In this document: piece by piece, positions 24,259 to 36,479 of the stretch
How positions within the stretch are numbered: position 1 is the first letter of the stretch
How the letters are laid out: each line of letters begins with the position of its first letter
Assembly: GCA_030549335.1 (NCBI GenBank)
Contig: JAUKPH010000017.1
Location: forward strand, 9,509,501-9,573,500
Origin: Pontederia crassipes
Taxonomy: Eukaryota; Streptophyta; Magnoliopsida; Commelinales; Pontederiaceae
Reading direction: 5' to 3'
Length of the DNA: 64,000 nucleotides
Program-made: the position numbers and the translations under genes
The notes under the pieces: generated by a model
The model's database searches: none
The model's input: only the letters and a program-made list of their open reading frames with translations
What the model was told of the DNA's origin: nothing

Positions 24259-25911
24259 TCATGTTTTTGGTACCCAAACTTGTTTGGGTCCATCTTGGTT
24301 AGTCATGGTCCTTTTCGGGACCCAAATTTTCTTCATTCCTTTACTTATTCCTTTCCTAATTTTGCAATCATAAGAATAATGCCCTTCATATCTACAATGA
24401 AAATAAACAATTTGTGATCTTGTGTAATCATGCAATGCTTTAACAAATATAATTCTTTTGTCATTCTTCTTTTCAAAATAGGTGAAACCAAGTCCTTTTT
24501 TGTTTGAAGAAATTTTAGATCTATTAAGCATTGCGTCTAACATTTTATTTCCATTTGAGAATTTTTCAAGTTCAAGTTTCAATTGATTAATTTCTTTGTT
24601 CAAATATGCACTTTCTATAATTTGTCTTTTACATATTGATTTTAGTGCATTATTTTTCGATTTCAATTCTTCAATTGAGAGTTCTAAGCTAGAGTTTTCT
24701 TTATTCAATATATCACACTTTTCACATGCTTTAACATTCTTATTTTTATTTTGCAAATTTTTAAACTCTATTTTTATCTCATCATATTTTTTTAGGCATC
24801 CATATTTATTAATTAGACCTCTAAACTCCTTATGCACATTGAAATATTCACTATCACTATAATTAGAAGAGTTAGATGATACCTCATAGCTATTAGTCAT
24901 TAGACATATGTAGGCTTCCTCGTCATCACTGGAAGAGGTGTTGGAGTCATTCACTTCATCTTCACTTTTGTCCCAAGTGGCTTGAAGAGCTTTTTTCTTC
25001 CTTCTTGAGCTTTCTCCATCTTTCTCCTTTTTGATCAAATTTGGACATTCATTTTTGTAATGTCTAATCTTTTTGCATTCAAAGCAAGTTACTTGGCTTT
25101 TGCTTAATGATCTTCTCTTGGAATAGCCTTTCTTCTTCTTAGCGAACCTGAGATATTTGTCAAGCTTCTTTGCATAAAGAGAAAGCTTCTTTTCATCAAG
25201 ATCCTCATCTTCTTCACTTGTATCTTCCTCATCTTTGTTTGCTTTCAATACAAGTGTTTTTCTTTTTAGAGTGTTTGCTTCTTCATCCTCCTTGATCCCG
25301 ATCTCATAGGTCAAGAGTGAACCTATAAGATCATCAAAGTCCAACTTGTTTAAGTCATTTTCTTCAATCACTGTCCTCTTTGTATGCCACTTGGAGGAGA
25401 GAGACCTGAGAAACTTTTTCACTTTTTGAGGATTAGTCCTTGCCTCGCCCAAAAAGGCTAAGACATTTATAATAACATTAAAGCGAACAACCATCTCATT
25501 AATGAATTCATTTTGAAGCATTTTAAAATAATCATATTGATGATTTAAAATATTTAATCTAGACTCCTTAACTTTATCCGTTCCTTCATGAGTAATAATA
25601 AATTTTTTCCAAATATTATTAGCACTTTCACAACTATAAATACGATTAAACTCTGTTGGATCCAAGGCACAATAAAAAATATTTTTAGTTTTTCAATCTA
25701 ATTTTACTAAAAGTTTTTCTCCTTCGGTATATTCTGAAGGCTTTTTCTTACTTAAATCAAAAACATTTTGAATAATATCCCACATATCAATATCAATAGA
25801 ACAAACGTAGGCTTGTATCCTAATTTTCCAATAAGCAAAATTTGAGGCATTGAAAAGTGGGGGACGATTAATAGATTGACCTTCGGAAAAATCGAAACCA
25901 CTTGATGCCAT
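24259..25911 (-). pseudogene. SIRE gag
   Basis: The frame starts MASSGFDFSEGQSINRPPLF, followed by the gag motif FAYWKIRIQAYVCSIDIDMW. An in-frame TGA near 25690 interrupts it after about 72 codons, and reading continues with LDPTEFNRIYSCESANNIW, a UBN2-type gag. Further on are a coiled-coil rich in Lys, Glu and Asn, a knuckle CFECKKIRHYKNEC (Gly replaced by Arg), a second knuckle CRYEGHYSYDC, and the SIRE-typical tail with WVPK twice. Total length is about 550 codons. Confidence 0.9.
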
Positions 25912-25951
25912 AGCTCTAAAGATATTTCAAATCTTAAAGCTAGAGCAACCT

Positions 25952-25964
25952 GGCTCTGATACCA
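25952..25964 (-). other. Primer binding site of the SIRE element
   Basis: The minus strand reads TGGTATCAGAGCC two bases inside the 5' LTR, a perfect match to the tRNA-iMet site. Confidence 0.92.
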
Positions 25965-25966
25965 AT

Positions 25967-26954
25967 TGTAGGATCGAAAGCACTAAGAGGGGGGGTGAAT
26001 TGGTGAAATTAAATTTTCAAAAATTCACCTTCGGAGAAAAATGATAAAACCGATCACAAGCAAATAAAGATAATGCGTAGATGAAAAATAAAGAACAAAC
26101 ACAAGAAGGCACGATATGTTGACGAGGTTCGGCCCAACTCTTTGGCCTACGTCCCCGCTCCGACTTCTCGACTTCGAGATCGTCGGAAATTCACTATCTT
26201 TCTCTTTTCTTGTAGGGAGAGAACAACCCTCTTAATACAACTACGCCTTCTTCTCCGCTCAAGAGGAAAGGCACACCCCACTTACAAGGAGCTCTCAATC
26301 TCACTATATTTCAGAAAGTGAATGTTTTCCTCTAACTCTTTTCTTTTACAAAACTTTTTTTTCACACTCAAAGCTAAGAAAAGAAAAAGGGAAGAAATTA
26401 CAATTCTACGCTCAAAAACTTGAGATGAGCTCTAGGATGTTCCTTCTTGCTTGGATGAATTTTTTTCAGGCTTTGGCACTCCTTTTATAGGCTCCTAGGG
26501 GTGAGAATTGGTTCAAAAGGTCTCCCCCAATTTGACTGAAGGGTCGGTCGACCGCTGAGATTAGCCGGTCGACCGGTCTATGTGACTGTTGTCTTATTTC
26601 TTCACTTTGACTCTGCCCGGTCGACCGGTCATTCGATCGATACAACGACCGGTAATGTCTCGACGTCGACTGGTCTATATTGTTGTCGACCGATCTATCG
26701 ACCGATGTAGTCTCGACATCGGCCGGCATCTTCTCGTCTTTTCTTTCAACAAATATCAGTCGACCGGTGCTTCTGGTCGGTCGACCGATGGGTCGACCGG
26801 TCGTGCTGAAAACTTTTCTTCCAACTTCAAATTTGGCGATTTCTTCGGCGAATCTATTCATATCAATTCTACACCTGCATTATCACTACTTGAGCATAGA
26901 TTAGTAACTTTATGTCCATTTTAATTTGTTATCATCAAAACATAGGATTCAACA
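25967..26954 (-). repeat. 5' LTR of the SIRE element (right in window)
   Basis: The 988-bp LTR is very similar to 17393-18420 apart from the short deletion and scattered substitutions, many of them inside GGTCGACC motifs (26535-26805). In element orientation it is the 5' LTR. Confidence 0.95.
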
Positions 26955-27159
26955 CATCATCGTACCACTCCACATTATTTTAAGAAAGAAATTTGTTTTG
27001 AGTTATCAAAAAAATTAAGAGTTACATTTTCAGATAAATGTTAGAATTTTCCCCTCTTGCATTATTTATATAGTAATGATAGATAAGTTGATTAGGAAGG
27101 AATGAGAAACATACTTTGCTTCTCTCATTGATATAAAGGTAAAAGGAGTCACGATTGAA

Positions 27160-27480
27160 AAATATTCCAATCATATATGAGTTTGTTAAAATACTAAGAT
27201 CTTCTTAGATTATGTACCGAGGAGATAGAGAGAATTCTTTGTGGATCTAGTCTATAGAACTATTCCTACTTCTAAGACTCCTTATTGTATTACACCTATA
27301 AGATTAAAAGAACTATAGGAGCATTCCGATGAATTATGCATTCATTCGAAATTCTAGGCTTTAGATTTATTCTTCAAGAAGAAAGATAAGTTCCTTAGTT
27401 GGGCATAAATTATATACATTTTAAGTAATTATGAAGAATAACTTATTAAGAATGGATAACTTGCTTGATCAGTTACAAAT
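27160..27480 (+). pseudogene. Remnant of gypsy reverse transcriptase N-terminal region
   Basis: Translation gives VDLVYRTIPTSKTPYCITP followed by IRLKEL, then FFKKKDKF and later a stretch ending LLDQL. These are recognisable counterparts of the conserved gypsy segment between protease and RT. Stops occur every 10 to 40 codons, so it is not functional. Confidence 0.7.
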
Positions 27481-29759
27481 TTCTCAAAAATGAATTTAAA
27501 ATAGGGATATCATTGGCTAAAATTAAAGAATGTGATATCTCAAAAGTTATTTACATGGAATTCACTATGCTTATTACAAATTATTGGCCATTAAACCATT
27601 CATAAACGCATGATCTCATAGTTCCTAAAGTCAGTCACATCATGAGAAATATTTAAACACTATTTCGCAAAATTCTTATGAAAAAATAAGACTAAAGCCC
27701 AATTGAGTGAGCTTTGGCTTTATCTCGTGATATTAGATCATGGCAATCCTAAGGAAAACAAACCATGTCCTTGGTGCATATGACCATTTGAAATATGAGT
27801 TTGATCAATTATTTATCATGTAGCATTTTTTTCCTAATATAGAAAGAAGGCACAATGTGTTTCCTTGTACCCAATCTAAAAAAGTGAACTAATCATTTAC
27901 ATATTAATTTGAACAAGAACTTGTCACATAAAAACAACTAGTTTGTATCTTACATTGTAAGAGAATGCAAAATATAAGAAAAGTCACATCCTAAGGTATT
28001 GTGTTATAAAACTTTTATCAATGAGACATTGTGTTTTGAAATACAAATATTTAAATATTGTTAAAGTATGATGAAAGGATACTTAAATGCCACCATTCAT
28101 AGTTTGTATTTAACATACATTGAATTACTCATATGTATGAGAATCAGATAATAGATATGTAATACATTATTGATATTCAAATTTTAATAATTAAGTCTTT
28201 GGGTTTGAACACTATATTTGTTCGACTCTTGTAAGTGATTATGGTTATTCTAAATTTATTAATAACATACGTATGAATTGACTTTAAAGCTCAAGATTGG
28301 GATTGATCCTGATAAAACATGTTGATAGAAAGATTTAAAAAAAAAACAATAAAGTATAGTTATGTTGTTTTGAATAGTCAAAATCAATATGCAAAATGTG
28401 CTATAAATAACATAAGTGAAATATGAATATGATCATGAAAACTTTATAGATATATATGAATGATCTTTAATATGAAATTAGAAATTACTTGTGTTGGATG
28501 TGTAGATAATATAGTATGAGTTTTCTTCTTCGGGTTTGAGAACATCAAATCTTAACAAAATTATACGAAATATTGAAGGTTCGGTATGGACAATTAGTAA
28601 GAGAATAGATGCTTGTAATTCTATGAAGACATTATGAGATGTCTATATTAATAAGAAATGGTAAACAATTTATAGAAATGGATAATAATATTAGACTCGC
28701 ATAAGGGTTGAAGAATCAATCATCAAATCAGTTTAATGTTAAAAATTGATACCTATTTGATAGAATTGAAATTATATGATGATCATTAAATTATCATTGT
28801 CTAATGTGAATTATTACTAGTGATCTTGAAATCACTATGGAACCTTGAATTACTATTATTGATATCAGAATTATTGTCAACTTCCAATCCATCGTTGTCA
28901 AACAACATTCTTATAGATTTTGCAATTATTGATGTTCTTGATTAATTGTCATCGATTGCAATTCCTCATATTTGAGTAGTGATTTTTAACACATCAAACT
29001 CCATTTAGCGTGATTGATTAACTCATCATTGTCACTCCTTTATGGGTGATAAATGATTTGCCTCTTCGGACTTTAGTACGTCCACCAATTTTGAAAGTTT
29101 AAAGACTTGTGAGAAAGCTTCTCATAAGATAATTGGAGTGATGCATCCTCTGATCGTCTATTGAGAGCTTTAACTAGGTGTTTTTGAATCATGAAATGTT
29201 AGTTGGATGTGTAGCGAATGAGAGATTAGAGGGGACGCCCTTCTGATCCTCGATCGCAAACTCGAATGACATTTCACCATTGTAAATCAATTAGATAGGC
29301 AAAGTCTTATTCACAAAACTCATTGTTTCTCACACTATGACAGTAATTTTTATGAATGATAGTAATCGTATTTGACTTATGAACACATAATAATCGATGG
29401 GTATTATGTCGTTCCCTTTATCCAATGTGTCATCTTCTTTTGCTTGGCATGATAGACTCATATAATTGTTGAAATATTACCCATTGTCCTTGTTATCCAT
29501 AAAGTTTGTTAAATATTTGGAAATTTCATTGCAATTAGTGTTTCACTCATAACCTTGGTACTTATCTTTATGAGAACTTTGTATAAAATTAACCACGGTA
29601 ACAAGATTAGATGAGAGAATTAATTCTTTTATGGAATTTTAAAATATGTACATTAGGAAAATGTTATAGCCAAAAGAATATAATAAATGCAGGATTATTG
29701 TGAAATGTCAAGAAAAAAAAGTAATCACAATATTAAATTCACAAGGACAACATTACCTA

Positions 29760-29860
29760 AAAAAACATAAAGAAAAGTTATGTCCATGATACATAGGCCC
29801 ATATGAGATTTTGGCATGTATTAGGTCAACTGTTTATTTGTTAAATTCTACCACTATAGA
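29760..29860 (+). pseudogene. Remnant of gypsy integrase C-terminus
   Basis: The frame KKLCP, stop, YIGPYEILACIRSTVYLLN matches the widely conserved integrase tail of gypsy elements. The stop is TGA where arginine (CGA) is usual, a typical C-to-T decay. Confidence 0.7.
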
Positions 29861-30847
29861 TATTGTGTATTAATGATATCTTCAATGTTTCTTTGATGGT
29901 ATCGTTCAAATTCTTTGTAGACAAGCTCGACTCATCAATCAACAATGCATAACCATATACGTATAATCCATCAACTGAAACAACATCTCTAATTCATAGA
30001 TGTACTACATCTTCGACTGCCAAATCATGAATAGGAATTTTGTCTGTGTTCATCTCTGATCACCTGGACTAAGATATTTTTCTTTTCCTTATCTAAGTCT
30101 CTAAACTGCAATGGTTTTTGGTTGTTATAACTATGAAGAGCAAGAATATGCTAAGTAATATTTCTAAACCATCGTATGCACCCTTAGGCCAGTCTTCAGT
30201 TAGAAATCCAAAAATTACAAATATCAAAGCTCAAATCATAAGAATGATCAATGTCAAATCTTGTAAAGCATTCCAACATCTAGAAGCTTCTTGGTGATTT
30301 TTCAACATACTTGTTAAAAAAATATTTTGCTTGTCATTATGCCAGCATCAAACACCTAGTCCTCCATTGGTCTTCAAACCCTTGTTATTATGTCCATGTG
30401 CAATGGGTGCTAACTTATCTGGGTTGATGCAATAACTAGCTTCTCTCATCTCTTCTTGAATATGATAATCCGGTGTGCTATGTGTTAAAGCAAAAACCAT
30501 GGAGAGCAGAACATCAACAAAGAATAGTACATACAATTAGCTTCTGCTCATACAGAATTAGAGTTCGTACCATCAATAAACTGCAGAGCAGTCTTCTGCA
30601 CATAAAAAGTAACTCAATCTATTCGAATATTAGAGAAATTGTCTTGAGTAGAAAATATATTATAAATTGTAGGAGTTAATGAAAATGAACTTTGGTAATG
30701 AAAAATTTATTCAGTGTTAGTGTTATAGGGAAAAAACCATTCAAGTGAAGAGAAAGTTGGAAGTGAGACTGACCAAATAGGAAAGAAGGAAGTATTTATT
30801 CTTATTTCTCAGAACATGTATCTAAATTTTGGAGACGAAATTTTTTT

Positions 30848-30861
30848 AAGGAGGGGAGAAT
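30848..30861 (+). other. Polypurine tract of the gypsy element
   Basis: AAGGAGGGGAGAAT immediately precedes the LTR start TGTTACGG. Confidence 0.8.
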
Positions 30862-33618
30862 TGTTACGGATGTGCTCCATAAATATCATTTTAACATAAT
30901 CTTACTTTTAATTAGCATATTAATTTAGATGCTTATATAGTCATGGTTGTGTGTAGCAATTAACTTTTGGATTAAAGCATAATGATAATTAAATTATCGA
31001 TAAGCATTATAAAGAAATTATATAATATTATTAGGAATAAATTTTAATATTTGTAAATATTATGATAAACATGTTTAACTATGATTAACTAAAGTTAATT
31101 AGAGGTTTAACACTAATTCTTAATACAATAATATGATTGGACCTTTATTTCAACCAATGGGACTTCAAGCTCACCAGCAGCTTAGTAATGTATTTTTTTC
31201 GAACTGCCATATGACATGTTCAAATTATAAAATATATATATTACTTTTTCTCATCCTCTGCAAGATGAAAAATTTCCAAGATCAAATCTATAGCTGAACA
31301 GCGTGAAGAAATTCTACAAGTTTGCTAGGTTAAGGTGAATCTGCGGATCCAAAATCGACCTTCAACTTCATACGATTGTATCTTCCTGATTCTTCTTCAT
31401 AAATCCTGAAATATTACATGATTTATCCTTATGAAGTTATCTCTCCATGAGCACAAGAATCATCTAAAAATAACATTTATAGAGAAAGTTATGAACCGAT
31501 CTTCATGGGTCGCTCACTCTGTCCTGAGTCAAAGACAAATCCGTCTTGTAGATTAGGGTATGATTCGAATAAACTGAATTAGGGTTTTAAATTTGGATAT
31601 GACTAATTAGTGATTCTTTTAGAGTTAGAATCATCCAATTTGGATTTGATTATGTGGAGAAATGAATTTTTAATTTCGCATGACCTCTTCTATCTAGTTT
31701 TAGGACATACACAGAACATGAGCCGAATTGATTAATTTTGTTATAAGGGAATATGAGTTAAATTCTACAATTTTTATACCTAAACACTGTCGTCTAGATT
31801 CTATAAAAGTTAAAATCATGTCAAATGAATAAGTATTGTTAAAGATATAAATTAATCATTCAGTGATACATAGTCTGCCAGTGCATAAATCCTAGGTCAG
31901 ATTGCCTTAAATTTTATGTCTTCCTCACTTGGAATTAGTTAATGATATTTGAGAGTTAGAAACCTTAATAAGTTTAGTTTCTAATTTATTTATAATCATA
32001 AGATTTTCACTTAAGGTTAAGAAGTTATGAATTATTTATTGACATACACTCAGTCTAAAATCTGAGAGAGCATCTAGTTAAGCTATGAAAGATTGAGAAG
32101 TTTCAAGTCTAAAGTAATATATGAATATAAATAACTAAAATTACACATTAATATTAAAAGGGATTATATGCATTTTAAGGTGAACAAGTATTCATGCATG
32201 AGCATACATTGCATATTGTTATTATTAGTAATTGGAAAGTGAAATAGCATCCTTGCTTGTAGGAAACCAACAAGCTACAAGTGAAAGGAGGAAAATCTAG
32301 TAAACTTCTTTGAAAACATAAAGTATAAGGTGAGTGTGTAAATTTACAATATAGAAAAATGTTATTGTTAGTTCTTTTATTTATGTTATTATTTCAAGCA
32401 AAGATTATTACTATTATTATTATTGGAACATATCTTGAACTATGAAAAGAATTTATGATATGTTCCAATGATTTTATATGAGATGGAATAACCTCTTATA
32501 CGAAAATATTTTTAGAGAACAATGCTTGTGAAATTAAAATAAGTTTTACTTGATAATGATATGTGATTATGACAAGTGTATTTTGATATTGTTAAACTCC
32601 ATGTGTTCATTGACCATGCTATTTGAAAAAGGTCTTTGAACCTCATTCGATATACATGAAGCCTTCAAGGTGTATATTGGATGTCTTTGCCCTTTGGGGA
32701 TTGCTATGCACGCACGTATTGACCTATGATATGTTCTGCGTATCCCAGATGATTGGATACATATTGACCCATAATTTGCTCTGCGTATATGAGACTCTTT
32801 GATTGTGAAACTCTGCTTAATTGTATGACACACAATCATGGAGGGATACGTATTGACTCATGATTTGCTCTGTGTATCTGAGATTCTTTGATTGTAAAAC
32901 TTTGCTTAACTGTATGACACACAATCATGGAGGGATACCTATTGACCCACAATGAGTATGTGCAGTATCACATGTGTGAAGTTTAACTATGAATATGATG
33001 ATATCTTGAATAATTTTTATTTATGTAAAATTTCATATGATTTCAAAACTTATGTGATATGAGTTATACTTTAAATGTTTTCTCATATGAAAGAAATGTG
33101 ATTATTTAAATGTTATATGTACTCGTATTGTTCCCCTATGTTGTACTTTTATTCCACTCATTGAGCAAATGATGTTGCTCACAGTACCCATTTTAAATTT
33201 TTCAGATACTTGTAATACTCAGAGCTTATTTTGTTACATATAGAAGAGGTCGAGCCGTTGAAGCAATTTTATTTTTCCTTCACTATTGTATTTTTAAAAG
33301 CATGCATGTAATAGATAAACTCGAGAGTTTTACTAGAGTTTATTAGAATTTTTTTGTAAGGTTGTATAAAATTTGATCATGTGGGGTGTTATATATGAGG
33401 TGATTAGTGAAAAAAATATAATGATAATATGTGAATGATATGTCTTATAAATGTTTATTTAATTTTGATGAATATATATGCATGTTTTGTATGTATTGGC
33501 AAATAACACAATATCAGTAAGGGAGAAAGTTTTGCTGATTTTATTTATAGAATTGCTAAACATAATTAAGGAAGATAATAGTTGAGATTATAACTTAGTC
33601 ACGGAGTGGGGTGTGACA
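30862..33618 (+). repeat. 3' LTR of the gypsy element (left arm of foldback)
   Basis: The LTR starts TGTTACGGATGTGCTCC just after the polypurine tract at 30848-30861 and ends GGGGTGTGACA. At 2757 bp it is long, as in Tekay/Del elements. A short tandem unit of about 80 bp containing CATGATTGTGTGTCA-like and GATTTGCTCTGCGTAT-like strings recurs at about 32700-32960. Confidence 0.8.
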
Positions 33619-33637
33619 GAGTTATGATACCAAACTC

Positions 33638-36085
33638 TGTCACACCCTACTCCGTGACTAAGTTCTAATCGTAATTATTATTTCCTTTAATCTTATTTAG
33701 CAATTCTAAAAATAAATTGACAACACCCCCCCCCCACCCTCCCTAATTATCTTATTTCATTTGTCAATGCATATAATAGATGCAAATATATACTCATCAA
33801 AGTTTAATAAAAAGTTATAAGACATAACATTTACACATTATCACTATTATTTCACAACTCATTTCACATTTAACATCCCACAGGATCAAGTTTTATACAA
33901 CCTTACAAAATAGTTCTTATAAACCCTAGTATAACTCTTGAGTTTGTCTATTGCATGCATGTTTCAAAAACAAAAGTGAAGGGGAAAATAAAATTGCTCC
34001 AATGGCTCGACATCTTCTATATGCAACAAAACAAGCTCTGAATCGATTCAACTTGAGAACTTGCGGGTATCTGAAAAATTTAAATTGGGTACTATGAGCA
34101 ATAATCATTTACTCTGTGAGTGAAATAAAAGTACAATATAAAGAAACAATACAAGTGAATATAATATTTAAATAATTAGATTTCTTTCATATGAGAAATC
34201 ATTTAAAGCATAATTCATATCACATAAGTTTTCAAATCATATGAACTTTTACATAATAAAAATTATTCAAGATATCATCATATTCACAGTTAAACTCCAC
34301 ACATGTGTCATCGCACATACTCATCATGGGTTAATACGTATCCTACGCAGAGTAAATCATGGGTCAAATACGTATCCTTTCATGATTGTATATCATACAG
34401 TTAAGCAGAGCTTCACAATCAAAGAGTCTCAGATACGCAGAGCAAATCATGGGTCAATATATATCCTTCCATGATTGTGTGTCACACAGTTAAGCAGAAC
34501 TTCACAATCAAATAGTCTCAGATACGCAGAGCAAATCATGGGTCAATATATCCCATCATCTGGAATACGCAAAGCATATCATGGGTCAATACGTGCATGC
34601 CAATGGACAAAGACACCCGATATACGCCCCAAAGGCTTCATGTATATCGAATGCAGTCCCAAAGACCTTTTTTCAAATAGCATGATTAATGAACACATGA
34701 AGTTTAACAATATCAAAATACACATATCATAATCATATATCATTATTAAGTAAAACTTATTTTAGCTTCACATTGTTCCCTGAAAAAAAAATTTCGTATA
34801 AGAGGTTACTTCATCTCATATGAAATCCGTGAAACATATCATAAATATATTTCATAGCTCAAGATGTGTTTCAATAATAACAATAATAATCTTTACTTGA
34901 GATAATACCATAAATAAAAGAATTAACATATATTATTTTGCTATGTTGTAAATTTACCCACTCACCTTATACTTTATCCTTTCAAAGGAGGTCTACTAGA
35001 TTTTTCTCATTTCACTTGTAGCTTGATAGTTTCCTACAAGCAATGATGCTATTTCACTTTTCAATTACTAATAATAATAATATGCAATGCATGCTCATGA
35101 TGCATGAACACTTGTTCACCTTAAAATGCACATAATCCCTTCTAATATTAATGTGTGATTTCAATATTCATATTCATATGCTACTTCACACTCCTAACTA
35201 TTCAATCTTCCAAAGCTTAACTACATGTTGTTTCAGAATTTCAGACTGAGTGACTCTCAATAAATAATTCATAATTTCTTAATCATATGAACAAATATTA
35301 TGATTATGGATAAATTAGAAACTAGAGTTACTAATGTTTCCAACCCCCAAATGTCATTCACTAATTCCAAATGATAAAGTCATAAAATTCAAGACAATCT
35401 AACCTAGGGTTTGTGTTCTGGCATACTGTATATCACTGAATGAATAATTTATATCTTTAACAATACTTATCCATTTGTCAAGATCCTAATTTTCTTAGAA
35501 ACTAGACTTCCTTAGTATTTGGTCATAAAAATTAGAGAATTTAATTCATTGTATAACTCTATAACAAAAATAGTCAATTCGGATCGTACTCTATCAATGT
35601 CCTGGAACTTGACAGAATAATCACTATGAAATAAAAAATTCATTTCTACACATCTACACATCGAAATTGGATGATTCCACTTCTCACCGAACCCTTGTGA
35701 AGCCTAATTAAACATATCTAAGTTTCAAATCCTATTTCATTATATCCTAATCATGCTCTAATTTACAAGTTGGATCTATCTTTGATTCAGGACAGAGTGA
35801 GCGACCTATGGTACTGGGTTCATAACTTTCTCTAAAAAAGTCCTTTTTATATGATTCTTGTGGTCATGGAAAGCTAACTTTGAGAGGATGAGCCCCATGC
35901 AAAATTTCAGGATTTATGACCATGAAGAGATGATCATATGAAAACGAAGGTCAATTTCAGATAAAAAACCCTACCTTAACCAAGCGACCTTGGTGAATTT
36001 GCTCAGGAGGTTCTGCTAGATATTTTCCTCTGAAAATTTTTTGCCTCTCCGAGGATAAGATGTTTTAATATATCTATTGTTTTCA
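33638..36085 (-). repeat. Inverted, truncated gypsy LTR (right arm of foldback)
   Basis: Read on the minus strand this is a diverged copy of 30862-33618, ending GGGTGTGACA at 33638. It lacks roughly the first 370 bp, because homology stops near 36085 where a different repeat begins. Shared landmarks include the ACAAGAATCAT and GGTCGCTCACTCTGTCCTGA strings and the CAAATCATGGGTCAAT tandem units (34300-34600). The 19-base spacer 33619-33637 reads GAGTTTGGTATCATAACTC on the minus strand, which contains a primer-site-like TGGTATCA. Confidence 0.8.
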
Positions 36086-36089
36086 GATT

Positions 36090-36470
36090 TTTAATATGTT
36101 CCATATTATAAATGAACATTAAAAAATAATATTGTGCACAATTTTTTCACATATATAAAATAATATAATCTAATATAATTATGTTCATAACATAATATCA
36201 AAACATATTATAATATATACATGACATTTAAATTTTGCACACATGACATATCAAGAAATGTCCATAATCATGTCATATGGATTTCAAGAAAATTTCAGTA
36301 AATTTTATAACATAACATAATTACATGCAAGACATTTCATATAAAAAACATATGTCACATTATAACACGTCACAAAATATCTGATATGCATAATAATTAC
36401 AAAAATTAACTAAATATTCATATTATATGTCATGGATCATCAAGACAATTTCAAAAAAGAAAAGATAAAA
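36090..36470. repeat. Repeat R1, copy 1
   Basis: An AT-rich segment nearly identical to 50078-50450, starting with ATGTTCCATATTATAAATG and including CATGTCATATGGATTTCAAG. No coding potential is seen. It may be a retroelement LTR part carried in the tandem unit. Confidence 0.75.
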
Positions 36471-36479
36471 AAAATAATG

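Larger units (their letters stand above)
17393..26954 (-). mobile_element. Ty1/Copia LTR retrotransposon, SIRE lineage, full length but defective
   Basis: The 9562-bp element has 5-bp duplications CATCA at 17388-17392 and 26955-26959, TG...CA ends and LTRs of 1028 and 988 bp. In element direction (minus) the LTR begins TGTTGAATCCTATG and ends TTCGATCCTACA, as is typical of SIRE. A tRNA-iMet primer site (25952-25964) and a polypurine tract (18421-18435) sit next to the LTRs. Gag, protease, integrase, RT and RNase H follow in order, then a third ORF region and a GGTCGACC-rich spacer before the 3' LTR. Multiple stops and frameshifts disable it. It lies inside a gypsy protease remnant. Confidence 0.95.
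16696..30861 (+). mobile_element. Eroded Ty3/gypsy internal region, split by the SIRE element
   Basis: The interval without 17393-26954 shows decayed gypsy pol in the plus direction. Protease-like residues (about 17340-17392) continue across the SIRE site (26955-27010, FKKEICFEL). The pre-RT and RT start follow at about 27160-27480 with VDLVYRTIPTSKTPY, TPIRLKEL and FFKKKD, each matching the usual gypsy consensus at most positions but broken by stops. Near 29760-29860 YIGPYEIL with flanking KLCP marks the integrase C-terminus. The internal region ends in the polypurine tract at 30848-30861. Domain order and the long LTR suit a Tekay/Del-like chromovirus, but the lineage is inferred. All frames carry many stops. 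Confidence 0.75.
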
